Positions 1 through 8,700 of a stretch of 11,825 bases of DNA are shown piece by piece. The position numbers and the translations under genes were made by a program. The first letter of the stretch is position 1. Every line of letters begins with the position of its first letter. This DNA is from Euperipatoides rowelli (Eukaryota; Onychophora; Udeonychophora; Euonychophora; Peripatopsidae), in NCBI GenBank assembly GCA_003024985.2, contig PXIH01S0000169.1. One strand, 5' to 3'. The notes beneath the pieces were generated by a model. That model was not told where the DNA came from. It saw only the letters and a list, made by a program, of their open reading frames with translations, and did not search any database.

Positions 1-16
1 CTTCCCCCCCCCCTGA

Positions 17-250
17 AAATGTAATTATTTTGCTTGGTTGGTCGGGTGCTTGGGTGGTCCCAAATTTGAAAAAGCTGTAGAGATGATGAAGAAAGAAGCT
101 GATACCATGGCATTAAGTGCCGAAAAGAAAAGTGACTTCACCCTCCTTGTAAAGTCAAATGCCTACAGGAAAAAATTATTAGAAGTAGCCAAGCTGAATG
201 AAGAAATAAAACAAACATTTTTGATACCAGTAATCTTTTTTTGTTATTGA
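17..250 (+). pseudogene. Protein-like fragment, lysine/glutamate-rich helix, possible transposon-derived exon
   Basis: The frame is open from a TGA at 14-16 to a TGA at 248-250. The first ATG is at 83, encoding MMKKEADTMALSAEKK. From about 68 to 209 the peptide is charged and helix-like, with an S-x-F-T-L-L-x-K-S-N-A-Y-R core. I have an impression of similar F-T-L-L-x-K-S-N-A-F-R stretches near the C-terminus of multi-copy, transposon-linked proteins in invertebrate genomes, but I cannot name the family. After about 210 the sequence becomes hydrophobic and low-complexity, suggesting that true coding ends near 207-230, where GTAATC at 230 could be a donor. No AG acceptor is visible upstream within the window. 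It lies in intron 3 on the strand opposite the host gene. A dead mobile-element exon is the most likely reading. Confidence 0.4.
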
Positions 251-378
251 TGTACCAAAGTTTTTTCATAAGCACATCTCAGTTCATTTCATGACTATAT
301 TTTTATTGTGAAACAAGTATTGTAATTATTTTCACATGCAAAGACATTTTATAGAAACGCTCATTGTTTTTCCAAGAA

Positions 379-394
379 GGGGGTGGGGGGGGGG
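379..394 (+). repeat. G-rich run, G5-T-G10
   Basis: Fifteen of sixteen bases are G, in an otherwise AT-rich region. Such a run could form a G-quadruplex on the plus strand and is also prone to length error in sequencing. Smaller C/G runs occur at 4-13, 3227-3238, 5488-5499 and 6710-6718. Confidence 0.7.
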
Positions 395-446
395 AGTAAC
401 TGCCCTCCTTGCCTCCCCAACACCATTTTGTCTATAGATACTATAC

Positions 447-468
447 ATTATATTATATATATATATAA
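447..468. repeat. AT dinucleotide microsatellite
   Basis: This is an imperfect then perfect alternating TA tract, self-complementary and likely polymorphic. It has no other visible role. Confidence 0.6.
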
Positions 469-1214
469 TTTTTCATTAAATTAATCTCATAATATATGTA
501 TACACAATCTACAGTAATTAAAAGTCTTGTTCTGACTTATGCTATCACCCATAACTAACTAGAGTATAGGCCTAGTTTACATATTAAAAAAAGACATTGC
601 AGCAGACCTAATGATTTGTTCATGTCCAAATTAAAGGAAAAATATTCTAGTAACAGTTACAGGTTTGGTTATGTCATTAGCACCTGGAGAATGCCTTTGA
701 TAGATGATAATAATAATTCAAATCAACCCCTTTATCTAACGTAGTACAAAATCAACTTTTATAATTAGACGGATCATTTTAAAAAGCCCCATCATTCGAG
801 CAAAAAAAAAAAAACCACAGTCTAAAGAATCTGCTTATTTTATATAAAATGGAATTTTTAGACTTCCATATTTTCTATCTCTTTATCATATTTCAAAAAA
901 TATTTGGCTAATTAGCTAATCATTTGGAATGCACTATAATTTATAAAATGTAGAATATAGGCTATAAACAAAAAGGAGTAGCCTTGGAAGAAATGCTTCC
1001 TCCAATCCTCTGTGCTTACACTGCCTAATAAATGCTGTAAATAAATAATTTCAAATTTATTTAGCATAAAATAATTTATTAGCCTATATCATTTTTTATG
1101 GTCTAATATAAAAAAAAATGTGAATAAAATAAATACAGATTTAAAAATGATCCCCCGTTTTTCAAACAAAGAAAAAAAATTACAAGACTAATGGCACTAA
1201 AATAATACGCTTAC

Positions 1215-1316
1215 CTCCTGCTTTGTCGACTCGTAGTTTTCATATTCCAAAATTAGATTACAAAATGTGTAAAAATCTTCAGCAGTCCTTTGTCGTTTAG
1301 GATATGGTAACAACGA
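1215..1316 (-). CDS. Coding exon 3, PHF13/PHF23-like N-terminal conserved block (34 codons)
   Basis: The minus strand reads TTTTCTTTCTTTTTTTTTAG, a strong pyrimidine tract and acceptor, then 102 bases open in phase 0, then GAG followed by GTAAGCG, a strong donor. The product is SLLPYPKRQRTAEDF followed by YTFCNLILEYENYESTKQE, residues 22-55 of the joined protein. K-R-x-R-T-x-E-D-F-x-x-F-C-x-x-x-L-x-Y-x-x-Y resembles the block I recall near the N-terminus of PHF13 (SPOC1) and PHF23, nuclear proteins whose C-terminal PHD finger reads H3K4me3. Only this block is visible here; the PHD finger should lie in exons left of base 1. Both other frames contain stops. The exon call is firm. The family call rests on remembered similarity over about 25 residues and is moderate. 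Confidence 0.85.
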
Positions 1317-1439
1317 CTAAAAAAAAAGAAAGAAAAAATTTTTCTCACTTAGAGAAAATAAAAGCATAAGAGTAATAATAATATTGTAATCAAGATTATT
1401 ACTTCGTATTAATAAGCAAATAGATAACAAATTCAGACA

Positions 1440-1635
1440 GGTTGTCATAGTCTCGACGACAAGCTAGCCATCTCGTCCATCTCAAATTTTCAATTCAAAG
1501 CATATCAGAATTACTATACTATTTCAGGGCCATTAACAAATTAGAGTAATCCATAAAGAGGTGGCCCTAAACATGGATGTACTACACAGTACACACTCAA
1601 CTGCAGCTGCAATCGCATGGAGTCGGGAGTGAGCT
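1440..1635. other. Less AT-rich patch in intron 2
   Basis: This stretch carries clearly more C and G than its neighbours, including several CpGs near 1450-1475, CTGCAGCTGCA at 1600-1610 and GTCGGGAGTGAG at 1622-1633. Two tiny frames are open: plus 1573-1632 (ATG then 18 more codons) and a 13-codon minus frame near 1455-1490. Neither has clear splice signals. It could be an old inserted element, a regulatory segment or a lost exon; I do not recognise it. Confidence 0.35.
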
Positions 1636-2432
1636 AATTTGAGAACAATCGTTACTAGATATGAATTATCTGTGAGTAAAATGAAGAAATATTCTAAATT
1701 GCTGTAAAAAAAAAGCCGGTTATAACATAGGCAAATTAAATAAATAAATGGAGAAGAGTGTACGTATATAGTTTATATTCTCGTTAAAAGAAAATAGCCG
1801 ATTATAAAAAAAAAGAGCAGCATTTTGGAGATGAAAAACTTTATTCAATATCTATTATTTAGTAGGCCTAGGCTATAAATATATTTTTTAAGACAATCCA
1901 CCGTATATAGCTTATGTTATGGTACAATAGATTAGACAATCTAAAAACTAATCGGTTAAATTATTACTAAAGATATGCAGGTACTGTATATAACTATATC
2001 CCCACTGTATATAGTGGATGATGCACCAAGACAGGTACCTAGGTAGCATTGATTATCTTGCAAGTTTTATTGAAAATAAAACTAAATATTTCCTTTCAAA
2101 TGAAAATATTACAGGCCTATTATACCGTGCTTATTAAATATATAATTTTTATTTATTTTATATTGAATAGATTACATAACTTTTAAGGGTCATATTGTTT
2201 ATAATGTACATCTATTCTGTACACAGTAGCATACCCACTACCCAGCCTAGTTTTGTTTATTGGTACACTTGTTTTAATTATTTATGGAAAACTTGATTTT
2301 TTAAATAATTATGGTAAATAAAATTCTAACGAATTTATTTTGTTTTATTATCTAAAAAAACAGTACAGATATAAAATAATAAATATACAGTAAATAAATA
2401 AGCAATACAAATACAAAATTGTAAGATAAGCA

Positions 2433-2446
2433 AGCTTTTAAAAGCT
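2433..2446. repeat. Perfect 14-bp palindrome
   Basis: AGCTTTTAAAAGCT reads identically on both strands. It may be a binding site for a dimeric factor or chance in AT-rich DNA. Confidence 0.6.
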
Positions 2447-2989
2447 GCACTGTATTTTTTATTATTATTAAACTTACTGTATTATGATTTGTTCAATACT
2501 ATTATTATTATTACTTTAACAGTGTTAAATAAAACAGTTTTCTATACTATAATAGTAAAATAGAATTAAAATATAAGAATACAAATTTTAAAAAACGCCG
2601 GACAATTATATTTATTTTTTTAAATGTTTTCTTTCTTCTGTGGCCCTTAGACAGGTCGATTTTGCTTTTTTTTTGTCAAGTTTAAAATTTTAGTATTTGA
2701 GTTTTTTACTTCTGGTCGTGATACAAAAGAGAGCTCTATTCTTTCAAAATAGGATTATACTACAGTATATAAAATTTGGAATGATTTGGCAATATTATTT
2801 ATACTAAACAAGAAGATAGATAATACTAATTTGAAGAATTTATCAAAATATTCTGATATTTTAAACATTTCTAAAAATATAGCTATTAAAATTTAATTAA
2901 AAATTAACATTACGTTTAATCGGCATGGATATTTATAACCCTGAATAAATATTTATTTATTTAACACTAAAGGTAGTCCTAACGTTCAA

Positions 2990-3005
2990 CTTGCTTTTAA
3001 GCAAG
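2990..3005. repeat. Short hairpin, 7-bp arms
   Basis: CTTGCTT and AAGCAAG are separated by TT. It is perfect but short, and no associated element is seen. Confidence 0.5.
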
Positions 3006-4038
3006 CATATTGTGAGAGAGTATTAACTTAACATGGATATTTTTCTCATCTAAAATCGTCGAGAAAATAAATTTTATTTTAGTCCTAATAAGTAGCAAAC
3101 CTAATTCACAATATCTCGCATGATTTCCCACAATATAAATAATTTTTTTTTTTTATTGTCTTAAAGAATGTGATCTAGAAAATATAATTGAAAATGTATG
3201 TAAAAGAAATAGTTCCTTTTTACACCTCCCCCACCCCCTAAAATACTTAACACAATAACAAATAGTGAGTTTTCTCCCAAATAAAAATACTTTAATAAGA
3301 AAGTTTAAGCCTAGCTGCCTAGGCATATACAGTTAGCCTAATTATCTTATACAATGGTTAAAATAAAACAATATACTGTAATAACTATTAACAAAATTAC
3401 ATAAAAAAAAAAAAAGCTAGGCTACTCTTACTATTAAATCATAAACAAACATGAGATATCAACAAAATGGGTTCTGTATATTTCTTCAATTTTCCCCTTA
3501 AAATGGCTAAGATATAGCCTACTGTAAATAAAAAAAACATAACTATGTCAAATACTTTAACAGGCTCTTTTTGAGATCATCTCCTTCTTTATGATTTTGT
3601 AATGGTGATCTTTACTTCCCAATCACATACACTTAATTTGAACATATACGGTATATTTTTCTTAGAATTGTAAAAATAAAAATTAAAAAAAAATCTTGAA
3701 AAGTGGTTTTGAAAGAGAACCAACCACGCATGTCTAAAAATCAATTTTATAAAAGACTACTGTAGTACGTAAGCTACACAATGCATAGCTACAGTAAATC
3801 TATATTTTCAATTTTGTACAATAATGACTAGTCCAAATCAAAATACTATCATTTGTGAAATTAAACTTGACTCGTTTTAAAAAACAATAAGCAGAGTATA
3901 TACGGTAAGTCAAAATAGCAAACTACTGATTATGGAAAACAGATTAGTTTTTATATAAATTTCAAAGAAATCAAATCATAAAAAATTGTCTAAATTTAAT
4001 ATAAAAAATTAAATAGTAAATAAATTGCTTTGTACTAA

Positions 4039-4109
4039 GCATCCATGAGTGTACAGTATAGTGTATATAAAAAAAATATACTTTATACCATTGCCGGTTC
4101 TCTGGATGC
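4039..4109. repeat. 71-bp foldback with nested hairpin
   Basis: GCATCCA (4039-4045) pairs with TGGATGC (4103-4109). Inside, GTATAT (4063-4068) pairs with ATATAC (4076-4081) across an A-run. The arms are short, no convincing target-site duplication flanks it, and it may be a degraded MITE or chance. Confidence 0.35.
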
Positions 4110-4337
4110 ATTTAAGACGACTGCAGAAATACGATCACTATTATCAAAGCTCTCTTAACGTATTGTGTAGCTAAAAAAAAAAAATAAAGCGAATAAAAGT
4201 TAAAAAAAAAAAAAACTATAAAATCAGCAATGTTGAAAATACAGTTTTAATATATTTCAAGTAAAAAAAAAATAGGCCAAATATAATTGCTATTTTAAAA
4301 GGCAATACTGTTAATTTTCATTTATCAATAGCCTACA

Positions 4338-4499
4338 ATGAGGAAAAAAAAAAGCANGAAGTTTCATATTAGTATTAGGATAAGGGTGGACAAGATTTTA
4401 AATCTTTTGCCAGAAACTACAGTATCGTACATGTCAAAGATGAAATTCCGGAGCATGGAAAAGATCGAGTTTGTTTATGAATGTATTAAGAGACTGTAA
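4338..4499 (+). CDS. Unrecognised 53-codon basic ORF inside intron 2, opposite strand
   Basis: The frame runs from ATG at 4338 to TAA at 4497-4499, with an in-frame TAG just upstream (4329-4331). It starts with a lysine run encoded by an A-run, has one ambiguous base (N at 4357) and then a well-mixed peptide: VDKILNLLPETTVSYMSK, then MKFRSMEKIEFVYECIKRL to the stop. The codon mix, presence of C, W-free helix-like character and lower AT content than the surroundings over 4380-4498 look more like former coding sequence than random DNA. The ATG and lysine run may be accidental; homology could begin near 4386 and an AG at 4377-4378 could be an acceptor. I do not recognise the family. It could be the last exon of an inserted gene copy, a transposon remnant or a small real gene. 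Confidence 0.4.
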   Translation: MRKKKSXKFHISIRIRVDKILNLLPETTVSYMSKMKFRSMEKIEFVYECIKRL

Positions 4500-5189
4500 A
4501 ATAATAATATTAGTAGGCCCATAAACAGTACACACAGTTTATGAACAAATTTGTTTAAAAATGACTATGAACATTTTTATTTCAAATATGACTGGGTACA
4601 TCAAGTAAACAAATAAATAAATCGTCTAATTTTTTTAAAGGAATTATAGGCTAATGCCCATGAAAAAATAATATTTTTTTCTTTCTAACAGATACTACAT
4701 GGTACATTCTCAGAAAAACTTGCTTTTATTTCAAAATTAAAACACGTAGGCTAGGAAAGATAAAATATAATCAAGATACACTAACTAAAAATCACTAGTG
4801 GGGGCTAAGCCAAAAAATTTATGAATACCGTAAAGACATTTTTAACACTATAAAAAAAAATAGACATTTTTAAATTTTAACCTCCTTAATAGGCCTGTAT
4901 AGTGTATACTCTAAACAAATTAATTTCAAAATAAAATTCTATCAACAAATCTATAGTCTATAGCTAGCTACAGTACATAATGTACAATAATTTATTTATT
5001 GTATGGTGGTGCTCTTCCCAGCTACAGAATATAATGAAGATTATAAACCATTATGTTTAAAAGTGAAAACTTAATAAATACTATATTTATTTATTTTAAA
5101 TATCAAGATTTAAGTCATAAATGACTTTTAATCTTTGAAATAGTTATAATTTGAATACCGTAAGGGAATGGACAAGAAATCCAGTTGTT

Positions 5190-5198
5190 GCCATATTG
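5190..5198 (+). promoter_or_regulatory. GCCATNTTG (YY1-like) word
   Basis: GCCATATTG matches the core that the zinc-finger factor YY1 binds. It lies deep in intron 2, so function is uncertain. It is one of five exact matches in the same orientation. Confidence 0.3.
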
Positions 5199-6525
5199 AA
5201 AACAAGACAATCGTTTTAAAACCATAAGAATTATAACTGGCTACAAGTATTTAAAAAATTTTGATTGAATTAGTTAAGAAATTCAACAATGTCATAAACT
5301 TCTGAACGACAGTAATATAGAAAAAAAAAAAAAAAAAACACTTTTGTCATGCTAGGGATTTTCTTTTTACTCATTTTTTATAACCTAATGTTGCTCAAAA
5401 TTTTATTTTTATTTTATTATGATTTGATTGTTTTATTCAATGTTTAAAAGCCTTACTATTACAGTTTACAAAGGATGACAGTAACCGCCCTCCCCCCCAA
5501 AAAATAGTAATAACCATAAGCTATTTCATTTTTCATTAAAAATTGCTTAGGCAACAGTACTGCATAATCCTGGATGAAAATAAATACAGTATAATAATAA
5601 GAAGAAAAAAAGTAACAGCAAATGCGAAATCTGATCGCCATGTCCAAAATGTGATCAGTCTAAATTTTGGATGGAGTACATACATACTGTAGTTAAATGT
5701 ATTGTTGGAGTTAAGAGTTTTAGTCGATATTTATGCATAGTTTACATTACAGTGCCTATAATATTGTAAAAAAAAAATTTCTTACTAGCTACTGTAGCTT
5801 AATGCACTTGGAACTTGCAGCTTACAACTACTATATTGTTTTAAAAACAGAGAATCCTTCCCAGTCACTTTTTATTGCACTACATATAAATTTCCATATA
5901 GCCTAACAGGGATTCTAGCATGATTCACGATACTCTGTATTCGCTAAGATTATTACGAGTACCGTATACGCTAAAATCTGCATACTATAATATAGACTAC
6001 AGTAGTTTTTATATTACAGTATATTAAAACTAGAAAAAAAAAAAAATCAGTCAAAATCACCACTAACGGTCATTCCCATCTGCCTATTCTTGAGATAACT
6101 ATATTTTGTAGACATACTGTAAACTACATACTGTAAGTCTCAAAACAACATCTTATTACACTTGACTTAATAATGCTGTAAATGTACTGTAAATTTAGGA
6201 TGGAGAAAGTAATAAAATTGACTGAATAATGCACAATCTGAATTCTCATAAAGTAAGTCAGAAAACAAACTGGCTGGGTAGTGTGCATTACTTTTAATAA
6301 AGAAGGTAAGGATGAGAACTTACACCATTGCTACCGACTACTTAGGCTACTACTACGTACAATAGGTTAGAGCTAGCGCAGTAGAAGACACAAACATTGA
6401 AATATAAACAATTCAAATATAGCATGTTTGCGTTCAGAAATAATGAGTTTTCAAATATTAAAGTAAAAAACTATTGTCAAACATATTAAAAGGTATTAAA
6501 AATGAAATTTACATGCATTTAATAC

Positions 6526-6556
6526 TTTAGGATTAAATCCTAAAAAAAAAAAAAAA
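6526..6556 (+). repeat. Perfect 8-bp hairpin running into an A-run
   Basis: TTTAGGAT (6526-6533), a TAA loop, and ATCCTAAA (6537-6544) form a perfect stem that merges into an A-run to about 6556. The arrangement resembles the 3' end of a retroposed transcript, but I find no flanking target-site duplication. Confidence 0.45.
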
Positions 6557-6907
6557 TAATAACCAGCATCTTTTTAAACATACTAGGCTAATATATTCTG
6601 AATTTACAATAATTTCTGACAGAGAATATTGCATCCCTTAACTTATGAAAAAAAAAAAACTATTCAAATTTACTACGTTCAAAAAAAATCTAACAAAGTA
6701 GTTTGATGGGAGGGGGGGTTGATTGTGGAACGAACGGAAGTATAATTTATCAAATCAAAAAATTAACATCTTGAACCTTCTTGTTTCAAATCCTATTCCC
6801 ATAAAAATAAATCGGGTAGGACTGCACAAAACTCGGGTTGCCTATTTTAAAATCATAAATTTTGCAGACGCATTTTGCATCCAATGATAGGAATTCTCCA
6901 CCTACCC

Positions 6908-6916
6908 GCCATCTTG
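6908..6916 (+). promoter_or_regulatory. GCCATNTTG (YY1-like) word
   Basis: GCCATCTTG is a full match to the YY1 core, in a slightly less AT-rich segment about 1.25 kb downstream of the gene's start codon. Confidence 0.35.
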
Positions 6917-7273
6917 AATTGAACAAGTAGCCTAATTCACAATGGACGCCGAAACATTTTGATAATTTGGCTAACAACACTTTTGAGGAATTAACTACTT
7001 CTAGACCAGAATAATTTCATCTAAGTTTCTTCGTTAATATACTTTGAATGAAACGAAATCGATTCAAATGTAGAGAAGAGACAAGAAGGCAAAAACAGTC
7101 ATTAACTCGCGGTGACAGCACCAATTAAAAAAAATATTACTATAAAAAGTATCAATTAAAGTTTTATCTCAATTCATATAATTATTTTCCATAAACATAT
7201 AAATGGCTTTAGTAAAGGTAAAAAGTGATCACTTCCATCTCCAAGTCAATCACAATATTATTCTGAGTACGAC

Positions 7274-7282
7274 GCCATATTG
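7274..7282 (+). promoter_or_regulatory. GCCATNTTG (YY1-like) word
   Basis: GCCATATTG is preceded by ACGAC. A related near-match, ACGACGCCATGTTT, occurs at 7668-7681, so the two share an ACGACGCCAT 10-mer about 400 bp apart and may descend from one duplication. Confidence 0.35.
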
Positions 7283-7795
7283 ATATTTGGTTACAATGCT
7301 CAATCAAACGGGCAAATAGACGTAAAGCTAATTCAAAATCTATAACTCAGATTTTAACTAAAATTTGAGAGTGAGTTAATAAGATATTTAAATGGAATCT
7401 GACAAATTTCTAAAAAATTTGGTCGAATACTTTTGAAGATTGCTGCCTGTTTGTTTTGTTGATCTTCATGCTTTTCAGCACGACTAGGTTAAACGAGTGA
7501 CTAGTGTTATTTTGCAAGCTGACATCTAGAAATCATAACGAATACCAAAAAACAATTCGGTCAATAAAAATTAGGAAAAAAAACTCAATAAAAATTTAAC
7601 AATTTATGTTAAATTAATATATACACACAGAGCAAGCAGCAAAAAATGTAGGTCTTACAACGACAAGACGACGCCATGTTTCATTACAGAGCAGTTACAG
7701 AAGACACACACGACAAACAGAAAATGCTTAGGGTAACGTGAATTGAACATTATCTCAAGCAAAATAAAAGTGAATTTAAAATAATAATTACTTAC

Positions 7796-7836
7796 ATCTG
7801 AATCCTCAGTTTTCATTGCTTTTTTGGCTTTGGGAG
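7796..7836 (-). CDS. Coding exon 2 of the PHF13/PHF23-like gene (41 nt)
   Basis: The minus strand reads TTTTTACTCGTTTTAG, a 3' splice site, then 41 coding bases, then GTAAGTAA, a near-perfect 5' splice site. It encodes (A)PKAKKAMKTEDSD, entering in phase 1, completed by the G of exon 1, and leaving in phase 0. The peptide is lysine-rich followed by an acidic patch; PKAKKAMK could act as a short nuclear-localisation signal, which is inference. The reading frame also runs open into both flanking introns, which makes the segment look like a 66-codon ORF, but the splice signals delimit it well. The next exon found, 1215-1316, starts in phase 0 as required. An extra exon between them cannot be excluded. 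Confidence 0.85.
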
Positions 7837-8136
7837 CTAAAACGAGTAAAAACAATCATGGAATTAGCATATTTCTGCAGAGTAAAAAGATACATAACGA
7901 TTGACATGCTGCCTTTACAATGATTATCTCGGAACAACTAAATTTAAGAAAAAAATATTTTTACTATCTTAAACTATAAAGTGCAAACGAAATTGAAATG
8001 AAAACAACAAAAAAAAGCTGTCTTGTCAATTGAACATACAGTAAACCCATTTTAGGGTCACCGTTGACTTTTCACCGGTTTCCTTTGAATATCATGAAAA
8101 CCGTCAGACAAAATAGACTTCATAATAATATATTAC
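7837..8136 (-). other. Intron 1 (300 bp) of the PHF13/PHF23-like gene
   Basis: It is bounded by GTAATA after exon 1 and TTTTAG before exon 2 on the minus strand, and interrupts a codon after its first base. It is short and less A/T-monotonous than intron 2. It contains a second copy of ACCGTCAGACA (8100-8110), the repeat that spans the start codon at 8147-8157. I see no ORF or RNA gene in it. Confidence 0.8.
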
Positions 8137-8157
8137 CTTTAAATACACCGTCAGACA
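8100..8157. repeat. 11-bp direct repeat across the start codon
   Basis: ACCGTCAGACA occurs at 8100-8110 (intron 1) and 8147-8157 (exon 1, complement of the TGTCTGACGGT that encodes part of the N-terminus). The copies are 47 bp apart. Confidence 0.7.
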
Positions 8158-8158
8158 T
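8137..8158 (-). CDS. Coding exon 1 (start codon) of a PHF13/PHF23-like gene
   Basis: On the minus strand an ATG at 8158 opens a 22-nt coding stretch encoding MSDGVFK plus the first base of the next codon. It ends AAAG and is followed by GTAATA (the GT is plus 8135-8136), a good 5' splice site. An in-frame TAA lies nine bases upstream of the ATG, so no longer N-terminus is possible in this exon. The leftover G joins CT from exon 2 to make an Ala codon, and that phase match is the main support. The Kozak context is mediocre, with C at -3. The exon also contains one copy of an 11-bp repeat that recurs 47 bp away in intron 1. The length of the 5' UTR is not visible. Confidence 0.8.
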
Positions 8159-8280
8159 CTGTTCTTACAATATCCAATGTTCAGATCTGAAAACCGCGGG
8201 TTTTCGAAAGAATCGGGCAACGAAACCTTGCCAATGAAATTTTTATCAAAGATGAGTGAAATGCGATACGCAACGCTCGT

Positions 8281-8293
8281 TTCCCATAATGCA
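8281..8293 (+). promoter_or_regulatory. ZNF143/Staf-like binding motif
   Basis: TTCCCATAATGCA matches the remembered ZNF143/Staf core CCCAYAATGCA closely. This factor typically sits within a few hundred bases of transcription starts. The site is 123 bp upstream of the minus-strand ATG, as expected for a promoter-proximal element. Confidence 0.5.
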
Positions 8294-8589
8294 CATGGAT
8301 AGGTTATGACCCCTCAAAATTTGCATAAAATCTTTTAGACGTCATTCTACCTCATGCCCTGATCGAGGATAAATAATTCAAATAATCTTCGTTGTGTTAA
8401 GGTGTACCACAAACTTTCAAGGTATATTGTATTCATTTAATTCAAATATATCAGATATAAGTGTATTTATTGTTCAGCATTACCTTAAGATTGTTGTTTA
8501 TAGCTATATTAGAACTGACGAAATATTTTAGAAAAATAGTGATGTTTACATAAGATAACCAACGCCCCTAATATTGAAGAAAGATGGTC

Positions 8590-8598
8590 GCCATTTTG
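8590..8598 (+). promoter_or_regulatory. GCCATNTTG (YY1-like) word upstream of the gene
   Basis: CGCCATTTTG is a strong YY1 core match. It is immediately preceded by AAGATGG (8581-8587), an inverted half-match, making an overlapping bidirectional arrangement about 430 bp upstream of the start codon. Confidence 0.4.
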
Positions 8599-8700
8599 TA
8601 ATGTTAAAACGATTTTTTTTTTTTATGTATAATCTAAGCTGAAGGTTACCAAGTGTTTTGTGAGGCGTGTAACGTTATCTTTATATTTTCCGCCATTAAT

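Larger units (their letters stand above)
1..1214 (-). other. 5' part of intron 3 of the PHF13/PHF23-like gene, continuing beyond the window
   Basis: After the exon 3 donor at 1213-1214 no convincing next exon appears on the minus strand down to base 1, so this stretch is read as intron. It holds a plus-strand protein-like fragment (17-250), a G-rich run (379-394), a short AT dinucleotide tract (about 447-468) and A-runs. The next exon must be outside the window or too small to recognise. Confidence 0.55.
1317..7795 (-). other. Intron 2 (about 6.5 kb) of the PHF13/PHF23-like gene
   Basis: It is delimited by the exon 2 donor (GTAAGTAA) and the exon 3 acceptor (pyrimidine tract plus TAG); both flanking junctions are phase 0. 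It is very AT-rich, with about 20 plus-strand A-runs of 8 or more bases but only two comparable T-runs (near 2667 and 3147). It contains a less AT-rich patch (1440-1635), a 53-codon plus-strand ORF (4338-4499), several short palindromes and three exact GCCATNTTG words (5190, 6908, 7274). Other open frames inside it, such as minus 5459-5647 and 6786-6980, have no recognisable protein features. Confidence 0.7.
8159..8700 (-). promoter_or_regulatory. Putative promoter / 5' UTR region of the PHF13/PHF23-like gene
   Basis: This segment lies directly upstream of the start codon. It has more CpG than the rest of the window between 8185 and 8285, lacks the TAGGCTA/TACAGTA words common elsewhere, and carries a ZNF143/Staf-like site (8281), an inverted CCAAT (plus CCAAT at 8231) and a YY1-like site (8590). 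No clear TATA box is placed for either strand. A possible donor AAG/GTAATG on the minus strand (GT at plus 8482-8483) paired with an acceptor near 8182 would allow a spliced 5' UTR, but that is speculative. The transcription start cannot be fixed by eye. Confidence 0.5.

Noticed and set aside
370-428. Possible next exon after exon 3 on the minus strand (acceptor ATCTATAG, open in phase 0)
   Set aside because: The upstream region is alternating TA rather than pyrimidine, and the translation is a proline run encoded by the G/C homopolymer.
4985-5030. Possible alternative terminal exon on the minus strand (acceptor CTGTAG, nine codons, stop, AATAAA)
   Set aside because: Phase fits exon 2, but the pyrimidine tract is poor and AATAAA is common in this AT-rich DNA; no independent support.
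5168-5227. 19-codon plus ORF starting MDKKSSCC
   Set aside because: Too short, no homology recognised; overlaps the YY1-like word at 5190.
5321-5340. Long A-run (about 18) as the tail of another retroposon
   Set aside because: No AATAAA at the right distance and no direct repeat flanking it were found.
5459-5647. Minus-strand open frame of 62 codons
   Set aside because: Aromatic and tyrosine-rich low-complexity translation of AT-rich DNA, no recognisable motif, no supporting splice sites.
6300-6350. Strong GTAAGT donor on the minus strand and GTAAGG donor on the plus strand
   Set aside because: No acceptor gives an open exon in the needed phase; probably chance donors.
6786-6980. Minus-strand open frame of 64 codons
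   Set aside because: Somewhat mixed composition but no motif I recognise, a non-ATG start and no clear exon boundaries.
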